This document shows positions 1-10,400 of a stretch of DNA of 64,000 nt, in pieces. Source of the stretch: Turritopsis dohrnii (Eukaryota > Cnidaria > Hydrozoa > Anthoathecata > Oceaniidae); assembly GCA_027922465.2 (NCBI GenBank), contig BQMF02000053.1:558001-622000 (forward strand). The letters run 5' to 3'. Under the pieces are notes generated by a model, which saw only the letters and a program-made list of their open reading frames with translations, did no database searches and was not told the origin of the DNA. Numbering within the stretch: position 1 is the first letter of the stretch; the number at the start of each line of letters is the position of its first letter. Position numbers and translations under genes: made by a program.

Positions 1-206
1 AATGATTGATAGAAATAAAATGGGTAAAGTGATCGTTGGTTACAATTGTCGAGTCATAAACTCCGCGTTTTCATATGCTATAACCATAAACTTCGCGTTT
101 TCATATATTTGATCCAAAATCCAACAATTACAATTGTTCATCTTATATACACACCGATGGAGACTACTTACTGTGTAATAAGTGAAGAAATTAACAGAAT
201 GCGGCT
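1..206. other. unassigned AT-rich sequence
   Basis: No coding exon or recognisable element seen. The small open frame at the left edge is low-complexity and runs into the adjoining tandem repeat. Confidence 0.4.
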
Positions 207-420
207 GGACTCGTCACTTAGCGTAAGTCACGAGATTATAAGGGAATTCAGCTGAACTCGTCACTTAGCGTAAGTCACGAGATTATAAGGGAATTCAGCT
301 GAACTCGTCACTTAGCGTAAGTCACGAGATTATAAGGGAATTCAGCTGAACTCTTCACTTAGCACCGTAAGTGAACAAATTATAGCGGAATGCGAATGGA
401 CTCTTGACTTAGTAAGTGAA
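207..420. repeat. 47-bp tandem repeat, about 4 copies
   Basis: Unit of 47 bp beginning GAACTCGTCACTTAGCGTAA; two central copies are nearly identical and the outer ones diverge. Each unit holds a small palindrome, ACTTA-GCG-TAAGT. Noncoding minisatellite. Confidence 0.8.
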
Positions 421-522
421 GTAATAAAATGGCACTAATGGGCTTCCGTACTATGGTCTATCTTTATTACTCCGAAAAAGGTTCTGGCTGAGAGACAAGT
501 TTTTTAGAATGGAACGCTCTAA

Positions 523-1165
523 CCCAGCGGGCACAAAGACGTCGTAAAGATGTCGTAAAGACGTCTTTTCAAGACGTCCCTAAGACGTCGCAAAATGGTC
601 GCGAAGTGGGAATCTCAAAAGACGTCCCAATTACATCTTCACTGAGACGTCTCGATGACATCCCAGCGACATCGTAACGACGTCGCAGGATTATGAAATT
701 TACTCTTTCAAAAACTGTAATAGGCTACAGGCAGACCCGAACCTGGAACCTCTGGTGTGCCAGCCGAACTCGTAAGCGTTATGCCACTGCTGCTTGTTGT
801 CAAAACGTTTGAAAACATTTACAATAAATCATTCTTTACAGACTGATTGCTTTTGAAAGTTTATAATTGTTTCGAAGATCGTTATTCAATCCGTATAAAG
901 ACGTCCCAAAAACGTCGTAAAAGGATCCCAATTGCGACGTCCCGTTTCAGACGTCCCTACGACCTCCCAAAATGATCTTAAGTTTATAATTGTTTCGAAG
1001 GTCGTTATTCAATCCGTATAAAGACGTCCCAAAAACGTCGTAAAAGGATCCCAATTGCGACGTCCCGTTTCAGACGTCCCTACGACGTCGCAAAATGATC
1101 TGGAAAGCAAACGACCATTTTAGGATTAAAATGAGACGTCTCAAAGACGTCTTGTGCCCGCTGGG
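523..1165. mobile_element. GACGTC-rich non-autonomous DNA element with inverted ends
   Basis: The ends are inverted copies of CCCAGCGGGCACAA followed by AAGACGTC. The interior is packed with GACGTC palindromes and contains a ~115-bp direct duplication (about 858-970 and 972-1088). No open frame. The structure indicates a MITE-like element, but I saw no clear target-site duplication and cannot name the superfamily. Confidence 0.7.
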
Positions 1166-1324
1166 AATGATCTAATGAACATTTAAGATTGCAAAGGAAT
1201 ATTATTACACTGTTTTCCTCCACTTTTTGGTTGCATAGATCCACTTCTATCTATTTGCGCTGTTGAAATGTTTTCACAGTTTTAATTCATTCCAATGGTA
1301 CACGTTATATTATATATATATATA

Positions 1325-1505
1325 CTTGTAAAAGGGTGAAAAGAAGAAAACTTTTTTTTGTTAGAACTTTAAGTTTCTTCCTTTACGAATTCATCAGCTA
1401 ACTGTTTCTTCCTTTACGGATTCATCAGCTAACTGATGAATCCGTAAAGGAAGAAACTTAAAGTTCTAACAAAAAAAAGTTTTCTTCTTTTCACCCTTTT
1501 ACAAG
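1325..1505. repeat. long near-perfect inverted repeat (hairpin)
   Basis: Arms of about 63 bp (1325-1387 and 1443-1505) are almost perfect reverse complements. The left arm is followed by a second short copy of its own inner end. The inner part carries CTGATGA ... GAAAC in both orientations, resembling a hammerhead ribozyme core with a weak stem II. Probably part of the terminal repeat of the adjacent Penelope-like element. Confidence 0.75.
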
Positions 1506-1559
1506 TAAAATTGCTCCTGACTGTCGAGCACTTTCAGAGAAGAGATAATAATCTGTATG

Positions 1560-1561
<2 letters not shown>

Positions 1562-1591
<30 letters not shown>
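1562..1591. repeat. (TA)n microsatellite
   Basis: Simple TA run. Similar runs lie at about 1311-1323, 2208-2231 and 3443-3462, bracketing segments of the Penelope-like element. Confidence 0.9.
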
Positions 1592-1792
1592 GCAAGTAAT
1601 GATTCCGCTGAAGATTGTTACCGAGTACGGTGGCATGAAACTATTAGTACGGATAAACTAAATCTCGTTTATTTACCTACTTGCGTACCACGCTCTGTTG
1701 AGAGACATTGAGCACTTTTCTGAAAAAGAAGATAAAACTTATACTACGAAGCTCCTGAAGAAGTTGAGCACTTTACTTCGACTTTCAAAAAA

Positions 1793-2263
1793 ATGGAAAA
1801 GACGAACTTGCATTATTCTACAAAAAACATTCCGATTGCATCCCAACGCAACTATAAGATGCAATTGATTGAAAAAATTGAAGCTGTGATAAAAAGGATG
1901 CGATGGAAAGCAATTTTCTTCGATAACGAAAACAACAACGAAGAACACACAAACGAAACATATGGCCTGAAAACAACCAATACACCGCAGCATGTTCCTG
2001 AGTTGGCAAACTTCGAGAAAGAACTTATCGACATTGTCAGAAAACTTAAATTCAACAAAGGTGCGTGGAAATTTCAAAAAACTCTGAAGAAAGATATACA
2101 AAAAATAAACGCTTCCACTAAATTGTATGTACCAGCAGACAAAACGTCAAACATGTACCTAGTCGACAAGGAAGTTTACAAAAAGAAAAAGAAGATAAAA
2201 CTTATACTATATATATATATATATATATATAAAAACAATAAAAACAACAGCTTGTTTGGTTAA
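1793..2263 (+). pseudogene. PLE reverse transcriptase, N-terminal fragment
   Basis: The open frame reads as PLE RT N-terminal region up to VDKEVYK, then turns into lysine/tyrosine low complexity as it enters a TA microsatellite. The fragment is cut off before the RT catalytic motifs. Confidence 0.8.
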
Positions 2264-3266
2264 CTATATTTCGTCATCTTACGTGACTTCATCAGGTTCG
2301 AATGAACTTTGTACCATATTTACCATGGAAAAGAACAAAAATCATTTACCTTTTCTGGATATATTAGTAAATAAGGAAGGCACTAAAATCTGGATGGACA
2401 TCTATTCTAAACCAACTGACTCTAAGAAAAACGTCCCGTTTAAATCTTGTCACCCTAAACCATGTTTAAAAAATATTCCCTATTGCCTTGCACGAAGAAT
2501 TTGCATGATAGTTGAATCTACCCGAAACAAAACAAAACGACTAAACGAATTACACGATGTACTACGAAAACAAGGATACCCAGAAAAAATCATTCAGAAC
2601 GGAATACATAAAGCACAAACAGTCCCACAAATAAAACTTAGACAACCTAAAACACAAAATCTCGAAAACCACTTACCTTTTATAACAACACATAACCCGA
2701 ACAACCCTGATGTTTTCCCACTCGTTAAATCTGTTATTGACCAACTACAACTAAGCGAAACGACAAAAACTAAATTCCAAAACCTAAATTTACTGAAATG
2801 CAAAAAGCAACCTCCAAATTTAGAAAGATTATTATGTAAGAGTGAATTTATTGAACCCCACCTAATAAAAGTAAGTAAATGTGGAAAGAGTTGTGTTTGT
2901 TGCATATATATCAAAGAAGGGTCCGAATTCAAGTTTAAACAATCCAACAAACCATTTGTAGTAAAGTCCCCATTTAATTGTGAAACATCAAACTTAATAT
3001 ATGTAATCAATTGTAGCGGTTGCAACGAAGAATATATAGGGCAAACAGGAAGATCACTAAAAGAACGACTAATTCTATATAGACAACATATATCACATCC
3101 AGAATACCAAAATGTGTACGTAGAACAACATCTACGCAACTGCGGAAACGCAAAATTCTCAATATTCCCCTTCTTCAAACTTAGATCAACTGACCGTACG
3201 AACAGGGAAACACACGAAGCTAAGTTTATCAACCAATACAGACCTAGTCTAAACCGGAGGAGTTAA
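2256..3266 (+). pseudogene. PLE RT C-terminus plus GIY-YIG endonuclease
   Basis: Real similarity starts near 2318 (FTMEKN...LPFLDILV). The first ~20 codons are antisense to a hammerhead-like motif and are probably noncoding. Near the C-terminus the GIY-YIG-type nuclease is visible: a CxxC-like zinc-binding stretch (CGKSCVCC, NCSGC), YIGQTGRSLKERL, a histidine in EQHLRNC, and a terminal ETHEAKFINQYRPSLN. It lacks the RT active site because of the upstream deletion, so it cannot act alone. Confidence 0.85.
2266..2300 (-). ncRNA. hammerhead-ribozyme-like core (antisense to the PLE)
   Basis: On the minus strand the order is CCTGATGA, a stem II made by GUCA/UGAC, then GAAA, which is the arrangement of a hammerhead core. 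PLE terminal repeats are known to carry hammerheads. Stems I and III are not obvious, so activity is unproven. Its orientation is opposite to the surrounding PLE. Confidence 0.45.
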
Positions 3267-3360
3267 CACACCCATTTTCCATTTCCATTTCCTAACGTCA
3301 AATATTGTTGCTTAGAAACGGTCTTAATAATAAAAATGGTAACATAAAAAAGATTGTAAC

Positions 3361-3400
3361 CACTTGAAAATCGTCAACAGACGTGAAACGCGTTGTGGCA
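3361..3400 (+). ncRNA. degenerate hammerhead-like motif at the PLE 3' end
   Basis: CACTTGAAAAT, a CGTC/GACG hairpin, then TGAAACGCG and TTGT. The layout matches a PLE hammerhead, but CTTGAAAA stands where the conserved CTGATGA is expected. A similar variant lies at the 3' end of the second PLE in this window. Confidence 0.4.
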
Positions 3401-3482
3401 ACCTCCGCCTTGTTTGTGTCTTATTCACCCACCTCTTTACTTTATATATATATATATATATACAATCAACCAAGGTCAGGCA

Positions 3483-3769
3483 TTAGTAGTAATATTGCTT
3501 ACAAATATCCATATTTTGCTAGTAATCACATGGTTGCGTGAAATTTGATTGACGTCGTCAATGGCGTTATTTTGAAATTTCCCGCTGTTTTGTAATTTCC
3601 CGCTGATAATTTGTAATTTCCCGTGTTTTCTTTTTTCAACATTCGAATAGCCGATCGCACATGAAATTGACATGTTTCACTCGGGAGATTTCAAAATTTC
3701 AAAAAACTGAACTCGGGAAATTTATCCCAAATTTCCCACTCAAACATGTGATTACTAGTACTAATGTTA
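3483..3769. mobile_element. MITE-like element with inverted ends
   Basis: The left end (CATTAGTA ... CTAGTAATCACATG) and right end (CATGTGATTACTAGTACTAATG) are inverted copies, with a ~30-bp insertion in the left arm. The interior repeats AATTTCCCG-like blocks in both orientations. No coding capacity. Confidence 0.6.
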
Positions 3770-4122
3770 CTTAATTTGTTGCTAAGCATTTACAGCTCAT
3801 TAATAAATATACCATCTTGAAAACCTTTTTGTACGTTTTTATACTACAACCTAGTGTAACAACCTAGTGTTACAATTTCAAAGAATGTGCTGCAGCTATG
3901 CTAGTGTTGCTACCATTTCATGTTGCTAATTTATCTAAGGTCCTTGTAGCACTGTTGCTTAGTTTTTGAAGAAAATTTACTAGTGTAGCTTACAAAAAAA
4001 CCCGTATATTTGAATACCAGTTTCATTTGAGGAAAAATAAAGAGATTAAGGTATTTGTCACCCATTGATGTATATATGGATGCATATATGATGCATAAAT
4101 GATGCATATATTGCATTTTTAG
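3770..4122. other. intron sequence upstream of the first visible Elk exon
   Basis: AT-rich with a short ATGATGCATA-type repeat near 4070-4115 and a splice acceptor (TTTTTAG) at its end. Earlier PAS exons of the channel were not found here or further left. Confidence 0.5.
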
Positions 4123-4460
4123 GTTCTTCTTTTCTTTGTGCACTGGATGTTATACCTATTAAAAATGAAAAGTCTGAAGTTGTTTTGTTTTTGGTTTCAC
4201 ATAAAGAAATTGTAAAAGAATTAACGAATCCACATCTTCAAGGTAACCTTTTAACCAATTATCTATAAAATTCTTTTAAATATGTAAACAATAAGTTCTC
4301 TGTTACTTAAAGCATTAAAAATTTTGTTATAGAATCAAATTCGCCTGGCACTGTGGTTCCCAAATTACGCAAGTTTAGTCGAGACGTACTTTTTCATCTA
4401 CAAAGACAATATTCTGGCCTCGCAACCGAACAAAAAAGCAGATCTCACCAAACAACAGCG
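4123..4460 (+). CDS. Elk channel, PAS-domain exons (two)
   Basis: Two short exons separated by a 90-bp intron. The first encodes the end of the eag/PAS domain, with the diagnostic DVIPIKNEK...[11 protein letters not shown]. The second continues into [11 protein letters not shown], the post-PAS segment of Elk channels, and stops exactly in phase 0. It then splices over 8.3 kb to the S1 exon, producing an uninterrupted Elk-like reading. Confidence 0.93.
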
Positions 4461-7400
4461 GTATGTATGCCCTTTTGTCAATTTTAAATGCAGCTGTTAG
4501 TCTATACATATCTTTACCTAGCATAAACATATTTTAAAATTCTATGGACCACCCGTGGTCATTGAAATCATTACGATGAGCGGCTTTACTGCAAATCCTT
4601 TAAAAAAATGTTTTTCAATCGGAAAATATACGTTTTTATTAAACCTTTCCATAAAAAATGTTAAAAATAACGATAGATTAATGTTGGTTATTGTTCTAAG
4701 TATCCTTACAGTTCCACCTGCGTTTTGTTGCTACAACTTGAAATTTGAAATTTATCTGAAAAGGAAATTTTGATAAAATGGATTTCGATTTTTGGTGTTA
4801 TTGTCACACGTAGATATCTTTTTATTTTAGCACGTTAGTCTAGTCCAATTAATAATTTTGAAAATGTTTAGTTACATGGCTTTTTTGTTACTTAAACATT
4901 TTATTGATGAGTACAGATCCGACAATATAATAGCGTTGGAGTCAACCTCATTACGTATTCAATAATATGTAGAGGTGACCACGGACTTGTAAGAGGTGAC
5001 CACGAACTTGTGAAAATTATAAGCAATTCTTCAAAGCTGAAGTTTTGAATTACTCTGAATTTTGTTATCTATATTATAGCTAGTTACACTAGGAAAACAC
5101 GATCAAGAAGCATTTCATAACAGTAGGCAAGAGAGAAAGAAAACTACGACATTTACAGAACTAAAAGTTTTATGTTTTCTTACAATCACCAACCACATAA
5201 AATATAATATAAGTACAAAATATGTAAAATACGTATATGTTGTAGTTTTTTTCTCTCTTATCCACTGCTATAAAAATTTTTTACATGTTATTTCGCAGGT
5301 TTTACATATCAAACACTTGAAAAACTATTTCGTTATTTTATCGCTTAATTCACGAAGAAATGGTTATTATGCAAATAGATCCCCATAGGTCTTTATGGGG
5401 CTTTGAGTTAATTATTTTAAGTGATAATACTAATACAGTGTTGGAAACGGAAAATTTAAAGCTGTTTTTCTTAATGAATATACCGAATTTCAAAATAATT
5501 TTTACATCGATGGAAAGCCATTTTCAAGTTCTTTCGCCTGGTATAGTTTTGTGAAAAATGGAAAAGTGGTTTTTGAAAAAACAAGGAAAATGTCTTGGAA
5601 AAATGTTATTAAATTTTTAATGGTCGATTAAGATGTGAATGAAAAGAAAAGATTTTTTGAAACAATGACAGCAATTTGGAAAACAATAAATAATAATAAT
5701 AATAATAATAACGGTTTATATTTCAGTTCCAAAGTTTTACATTTGGCTAATTCTACTGAAATACCAATTTAAGCTGTGTGTTCACGAAAAAGGTTTAACT
5801 TTTATGTTTTTAAATATCAATTTGGGGGTCTCAGAGCAAAGACAAAATTGATAAAACTTTGTATGGATTTAGCGCTTTGAAACAATAAGCACGATGTAAT
5901 TAAACTACGTGTTAATCGACCATTAAAAACTTAATTACATTTTTCCGAGACCTTTTCCTTTTTTTTTCAAAAACCATATTTTCATTTTTCACAAAAGAGC
6001 TTGAAAATGGCTTTCCATTGATGTAAAAATTATTTTGAAATTCGGTATATTCATTTAAAAAAACAACTTTAAAATTTTCGTTTCCAACACTATGAAACAC
6101 ACTGTATTTGTATTAAATTTTTTTCGTTAGTAAAATGTTCAGTTCAAACATCCTTATTTCTTATTACCTTCTCAGAAACATTTGTTTGGAAGGTAAAGTA
6201 CACTTTCTGCTAATATTTTTCGCTCTTGTTTTGTTTCATATTATGTTTGTTTGGCAGGAATTGGATCTATGTAAATTTCATGATCAAAACTGATCAACGG
6301 TTGAGAACGGCATGACAAAACTAACAATTTGCACGAGTTCCAAAACGATTCTTTGTTTATTTCATCTATTGTCCTTGAATGATGAGGAAAATAAATTGAA
6401 ACTGTTGTGGTTTGAATTATCTCTTGCAATCAAACGAGTAGTATAACATTTTCAATCAATTGAAATTAAAAAATAGTTTTCATAAAAAAAGATAAAGATA
6501 AAAAAGGTGATGAATTCAATTAGTTTTGGTCGGCTTTTGTTGTTAAAATATTTTGCCGCTATCAAAAACAAGAGAAGTTTTTTTGATAAAGATCAGCCGT
6601 ATCTTAATATTTATGAAAATGAAACCGTTTCTGACTTCATTGCAGCTTTATACACAGCTATACAGCAGTCACAGTGTATTTGGTTAGGGAGCAACCAAAA
6701 CCATTATCAATTCAATGCACTGGAATTAATGATTGCTCTTTAGAAAAACATTTTTTTACTTCATGTGGAAATAAACCTTGGGGTCAATTTTGATGGATAT
6801 AGTTACTATGTAATTATAGATAGAAATAGTCATGGAGAGAAAAAACATATATATTATTGATAAGATCACCATATGAACCTTTTAGCTTCCAGGCATAAAA
6901 TAACATAGACAGTATGATGGACAAAGCTTATCAACGTGTGATGTCAGCCAATATTGATGTGAAAAAGACTTCCTTTCTTCGTACAAGAAGTATGGCTCGC
7001 TATAGCAGCTTTTATAAAATCAAATCATTAGGTTCCCAGGAGGAATCATTAGATTTTTTGCAGAAGATAAATAGAAAGACGTCTGTAATTAGCTCGTGTT
7101 TATTACCAATTTCCATTCCAAGCGAAGTAGCAGCAAATCAGGCAAATATACTAAAGACGGGGGTGGCAAGAAAAATGACGGTAATATTTATTAACTGTTA
7201 TTTTAAATCAGCAGGTGATAACATTTCTGAATTTTTTTCGCCAAAAAATTAAGTTGACATCCAACCTTATTTTCGTGCATTATTTGTGGTAATAATTACT
7301 TATAGTTACTTTCTATATTTTTAAAACACCTGAAAAGCTTGAGAAGCAATTTTTCGCATTATTGTGATACAGTGTGTTTCAAAAAATTGGCAACAAAAAT

Positions 7401-10400
7401 TTTCATTGCATTTTTGAAGAAAATATCCAATTAATTTTTTATGAATTTTATATCGATGGAATCCTTATTTTTGAAAATTTTTGTTGCCAATTTTTTGAAG
7501 CACACAGTATTCAAATTTTGTCAATGATTCTCTCAAGAACAATCAAGAAATTTACGAATTAATGAAGTGTTTCAGAAAATGCATGAAGTAAAAAACAGGC
7601 GTGGTTTCATTTGAAATACAGTGTGTATCAAAATGTCTTATCCACCAACTTTCAAGGCGTATATCTCATTACATTCAATAGTTTTTCTTCAATATCTTAT
7701 CAAAGAACAAATATTTTGGCAAACATTTTATATTAATGGATACAGCACGAAAAGCTCTTTCTTGTGATATAAAATTCCCAATATTTTATAAGACATGTAA
7801 TGAGATATACGCCTTGAAAGTTGGTGGATAAGACATTTTGATACACACTGTAAAATTGTTCCATGTTGAATAAAAGCAAGCCAACGAACATTATCACCCT
7901 GACTTATAAAAACCAAAGAGTTTTTTGTATTTGTTTTATGTCAGCGGCTGATCTATAGGGTAGTCGCAACGCACTAACATAATTTGTGAATTCAATTTAT
8001 ATTACCAATGAGATTATTTTAACATTTTTCTTTTCTTTTCTAATTAAATTTCTAACACTCTCCTGCACAAGATGGCCCAGCCCTCCACCTAAAAAGCAAG
8101 ACCTTTGTGTGGAACAGTAAACGGATCTTAAGTTAACAGGAAAAGAGGGACCCCCTTTTAGTGGGACAAACTTACTTTATGCATTCACAACAAGTATGAT
8201 AAATTGTTTTTGCTGAAATGTGGTTGACCTTAAGGCACCCGTGTTCTATTTAAAGCTGTTACTAATACTGAATTTTAAATTGTAAATTTTAACTACTACT
8301 ACTAGTTACGAGCGATTTCATGAAATGTTTAAATGATATCGTTACAAAATTCGCACTTCATGCCCAACTTGGACCAAGTTCTTCAATTTTCATGGCGATT
8401 GGAAGATGATGATTTCTATTTTCTTTCGCTACATTTGAGCAATTCGAGGACAAATTGGTACTAAATTTCTAAAATTCTTCAATTTTCATAAACAATATAA
8501 CCTATTTAAAATATTTTCTTTTATTTTTGTGTAATATTGCTGATACTATTTAGCCATGTAATTGTGACATATCCTGAAGTCTTCAAACCACCTACTTCGT
8601 GTGTGTTTTGTTGACTTTAGGACACCCGTGGTGGAGTAAAGTATTTAAAATACCCGTGGTTTCTCCTCCTCCTCCTCCTACTACTACTACTCCCCCAAGT
8701 TATGAACGTTTTCGTGCAGCGTTTACATGACATCGTTGACGAATTCGCAAATTTGGTCAAATTAGGACTTCCAGTTGACCAATTTTCATGAAAATTTGCA
8801 CAGAGCACACTTGAAAGATGCTGATTTCGAATTTGACAATGGTATTGCCAGGTTTGACTAAAATTGGGCAATTTAGGCCAAATTTGGACCAAATTTCGTA
8901 AATTCTCAATTTTCACAAAAATTTGCACAGAGCACAATTGAAAGGTGCTGATTTCCAATTTGACAATGGTATTGCCAAGTTTGACTGAAATTGGGAAATT
9001 TAGGCCAAATTTGGACCAAATTTCGAAAGTTCTTCAATTTTCATGAAATTTTGCACAGATCACAATTGAAAGGTGCTGATTTAAAATTTGACAATGATTT
9101 TGCCAGGTTTGACTAAAATTGGGCAATTTAGGCCAAATTTGGACCAAATTTCGAAAGTTCTTCAATTTTCATGAAATTTTGCACGGATCACAATTGAAAG
9201 GTGCTGATTTAAAATTTGACAATGATTTTGTCAGGTTTGACTAAAATTGGGAAATTCAGGCCAAATTTGGACCAAATTTCGTAAATTCTTCAATTTTCAC
9301 AAAAATTTGCACGGATCACATTTGAAAGGTGCTGATTTTGAATTTGACAATGATATTGCCAGGTCTGACTAAATTGGGCAATTTAGGCCAAATTTGGACC
9401 AAATTTCGAAAGTTCTTCAATTTTTATGAAATTTTGCACGGATCACAATTAAAAGGTGCTGATTTAAAATTTGACAATGATTTTCTCAGGTTTGACTAAA
9501 ATTGGGCAATTTAGGCCAAATTTGGACCAAATTTCGTAAATTCTCAATTTTCACAAAAATTTGCACGGATCACATTTGAAAGGTGCTGATTTAGAATTTG
9601 ACAATGATATTGCCAGGTTTGACTAAAATTGGGCAATTTAGGCCAAATTTGGACCAAATTTCGAAAGTTCTTCAATTTTCATGAAATTTTGCACGGGACA
9701 CATTTGAAAGGTGCTGATCTCGAAATTGACAATGATATTGCCAGGTTTGACTAAAATTGGGCAATTTAGGCCAAATTTGGACCAAATTTCGTAAATTCTC
9801 AATTTTCACAAAAATTTGCACGGATCACATTTGAAAGGTGCTGATTTCGAATTTGACAATGATATTGCCAGGTTTGACTAAAATTGGGCAATTTAGGCCA
9901 AATTTGGACCAAATTTCGAAAGTTCTTCAATTTTCATGAAATTTTGCACGGATCACAATTGAAAGGTGCTGATTTCGAATTTGACAATGATTTTGTCAGG
10001 TTTGACTACAATTGGGCAATTTAGGTCAAATTTGGACCAAATTTAGAAAGTTCTTCAAATTTCAAAAAATTTTGCGCCGATCACATTTGAAAGGTGTTGA
10101 TTGCGAATTTGTCAGTCATTTTGTCAGATTTGACCAGAAATGGGTAATTCGGGCCAAATTTGGATCAAACTTAGAAATTTCCGCGATATTCATAAAAATT
10201 TCTACAACTCACAATTAGAAGTTGCTGATTTTGAATTTGACAGTCATTTTATTAGATTTGAACATAATTTGGTAATTCGGCAACGTTGTATTTTGAGACT
10301 AAATATGCATCGTTGTGTTACGTCCTGAAGTCTTCAAGCCAAGCGGCTTTTTGTTTATTTTATTTTACCAATGTTTACCCAGGATAGCCTCTTCAGTTCC

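Larger units (their letters stand above)
1703..3465 (+). mobile_element. Penelope-like retroelement, internally deleted
   Basis: Two coding remnants on the plus strand. The first (about 1793-2190) matches the N-terminal part of PLE reverse transcriptase, with FFDNENN, YGLK and VPADKT. The second (about 2318-3266) is the RT C-terminal part and a GIY-YIG endonuclease, with LPFLDILV, SKPTDSK, LARRI, CGKSC, YVINCSGC and YIGQTGRSLKERL. The catalytic RT core is missing and is replaced by a TA run and noncoding sequence, so the copy is dead. Short direct repeats of a GAAGATAAAACTTATACTA motif occur near 1729 and 2189, at the edges of the first remnant. The 3' flank ends in a hammerhead-like motif and a TA run. 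PLEs retrotranspose by target-primed reverse transcription. The assignment is firm; the exact outer ends are uncertain. Confidence 0.88.

Noticed and set aside
6507..6743. 78-codon open frame in the Elk intron
   Set aside because: It ends in a stop with no usable donor, no family similarity and no link to neighbouring exons.
10012..10328. Open frames in the 127-bp array (similar ones at 16890-17726)
   Set aside because: They repeat with the array units and are low-complexity products of noncoding repeats.
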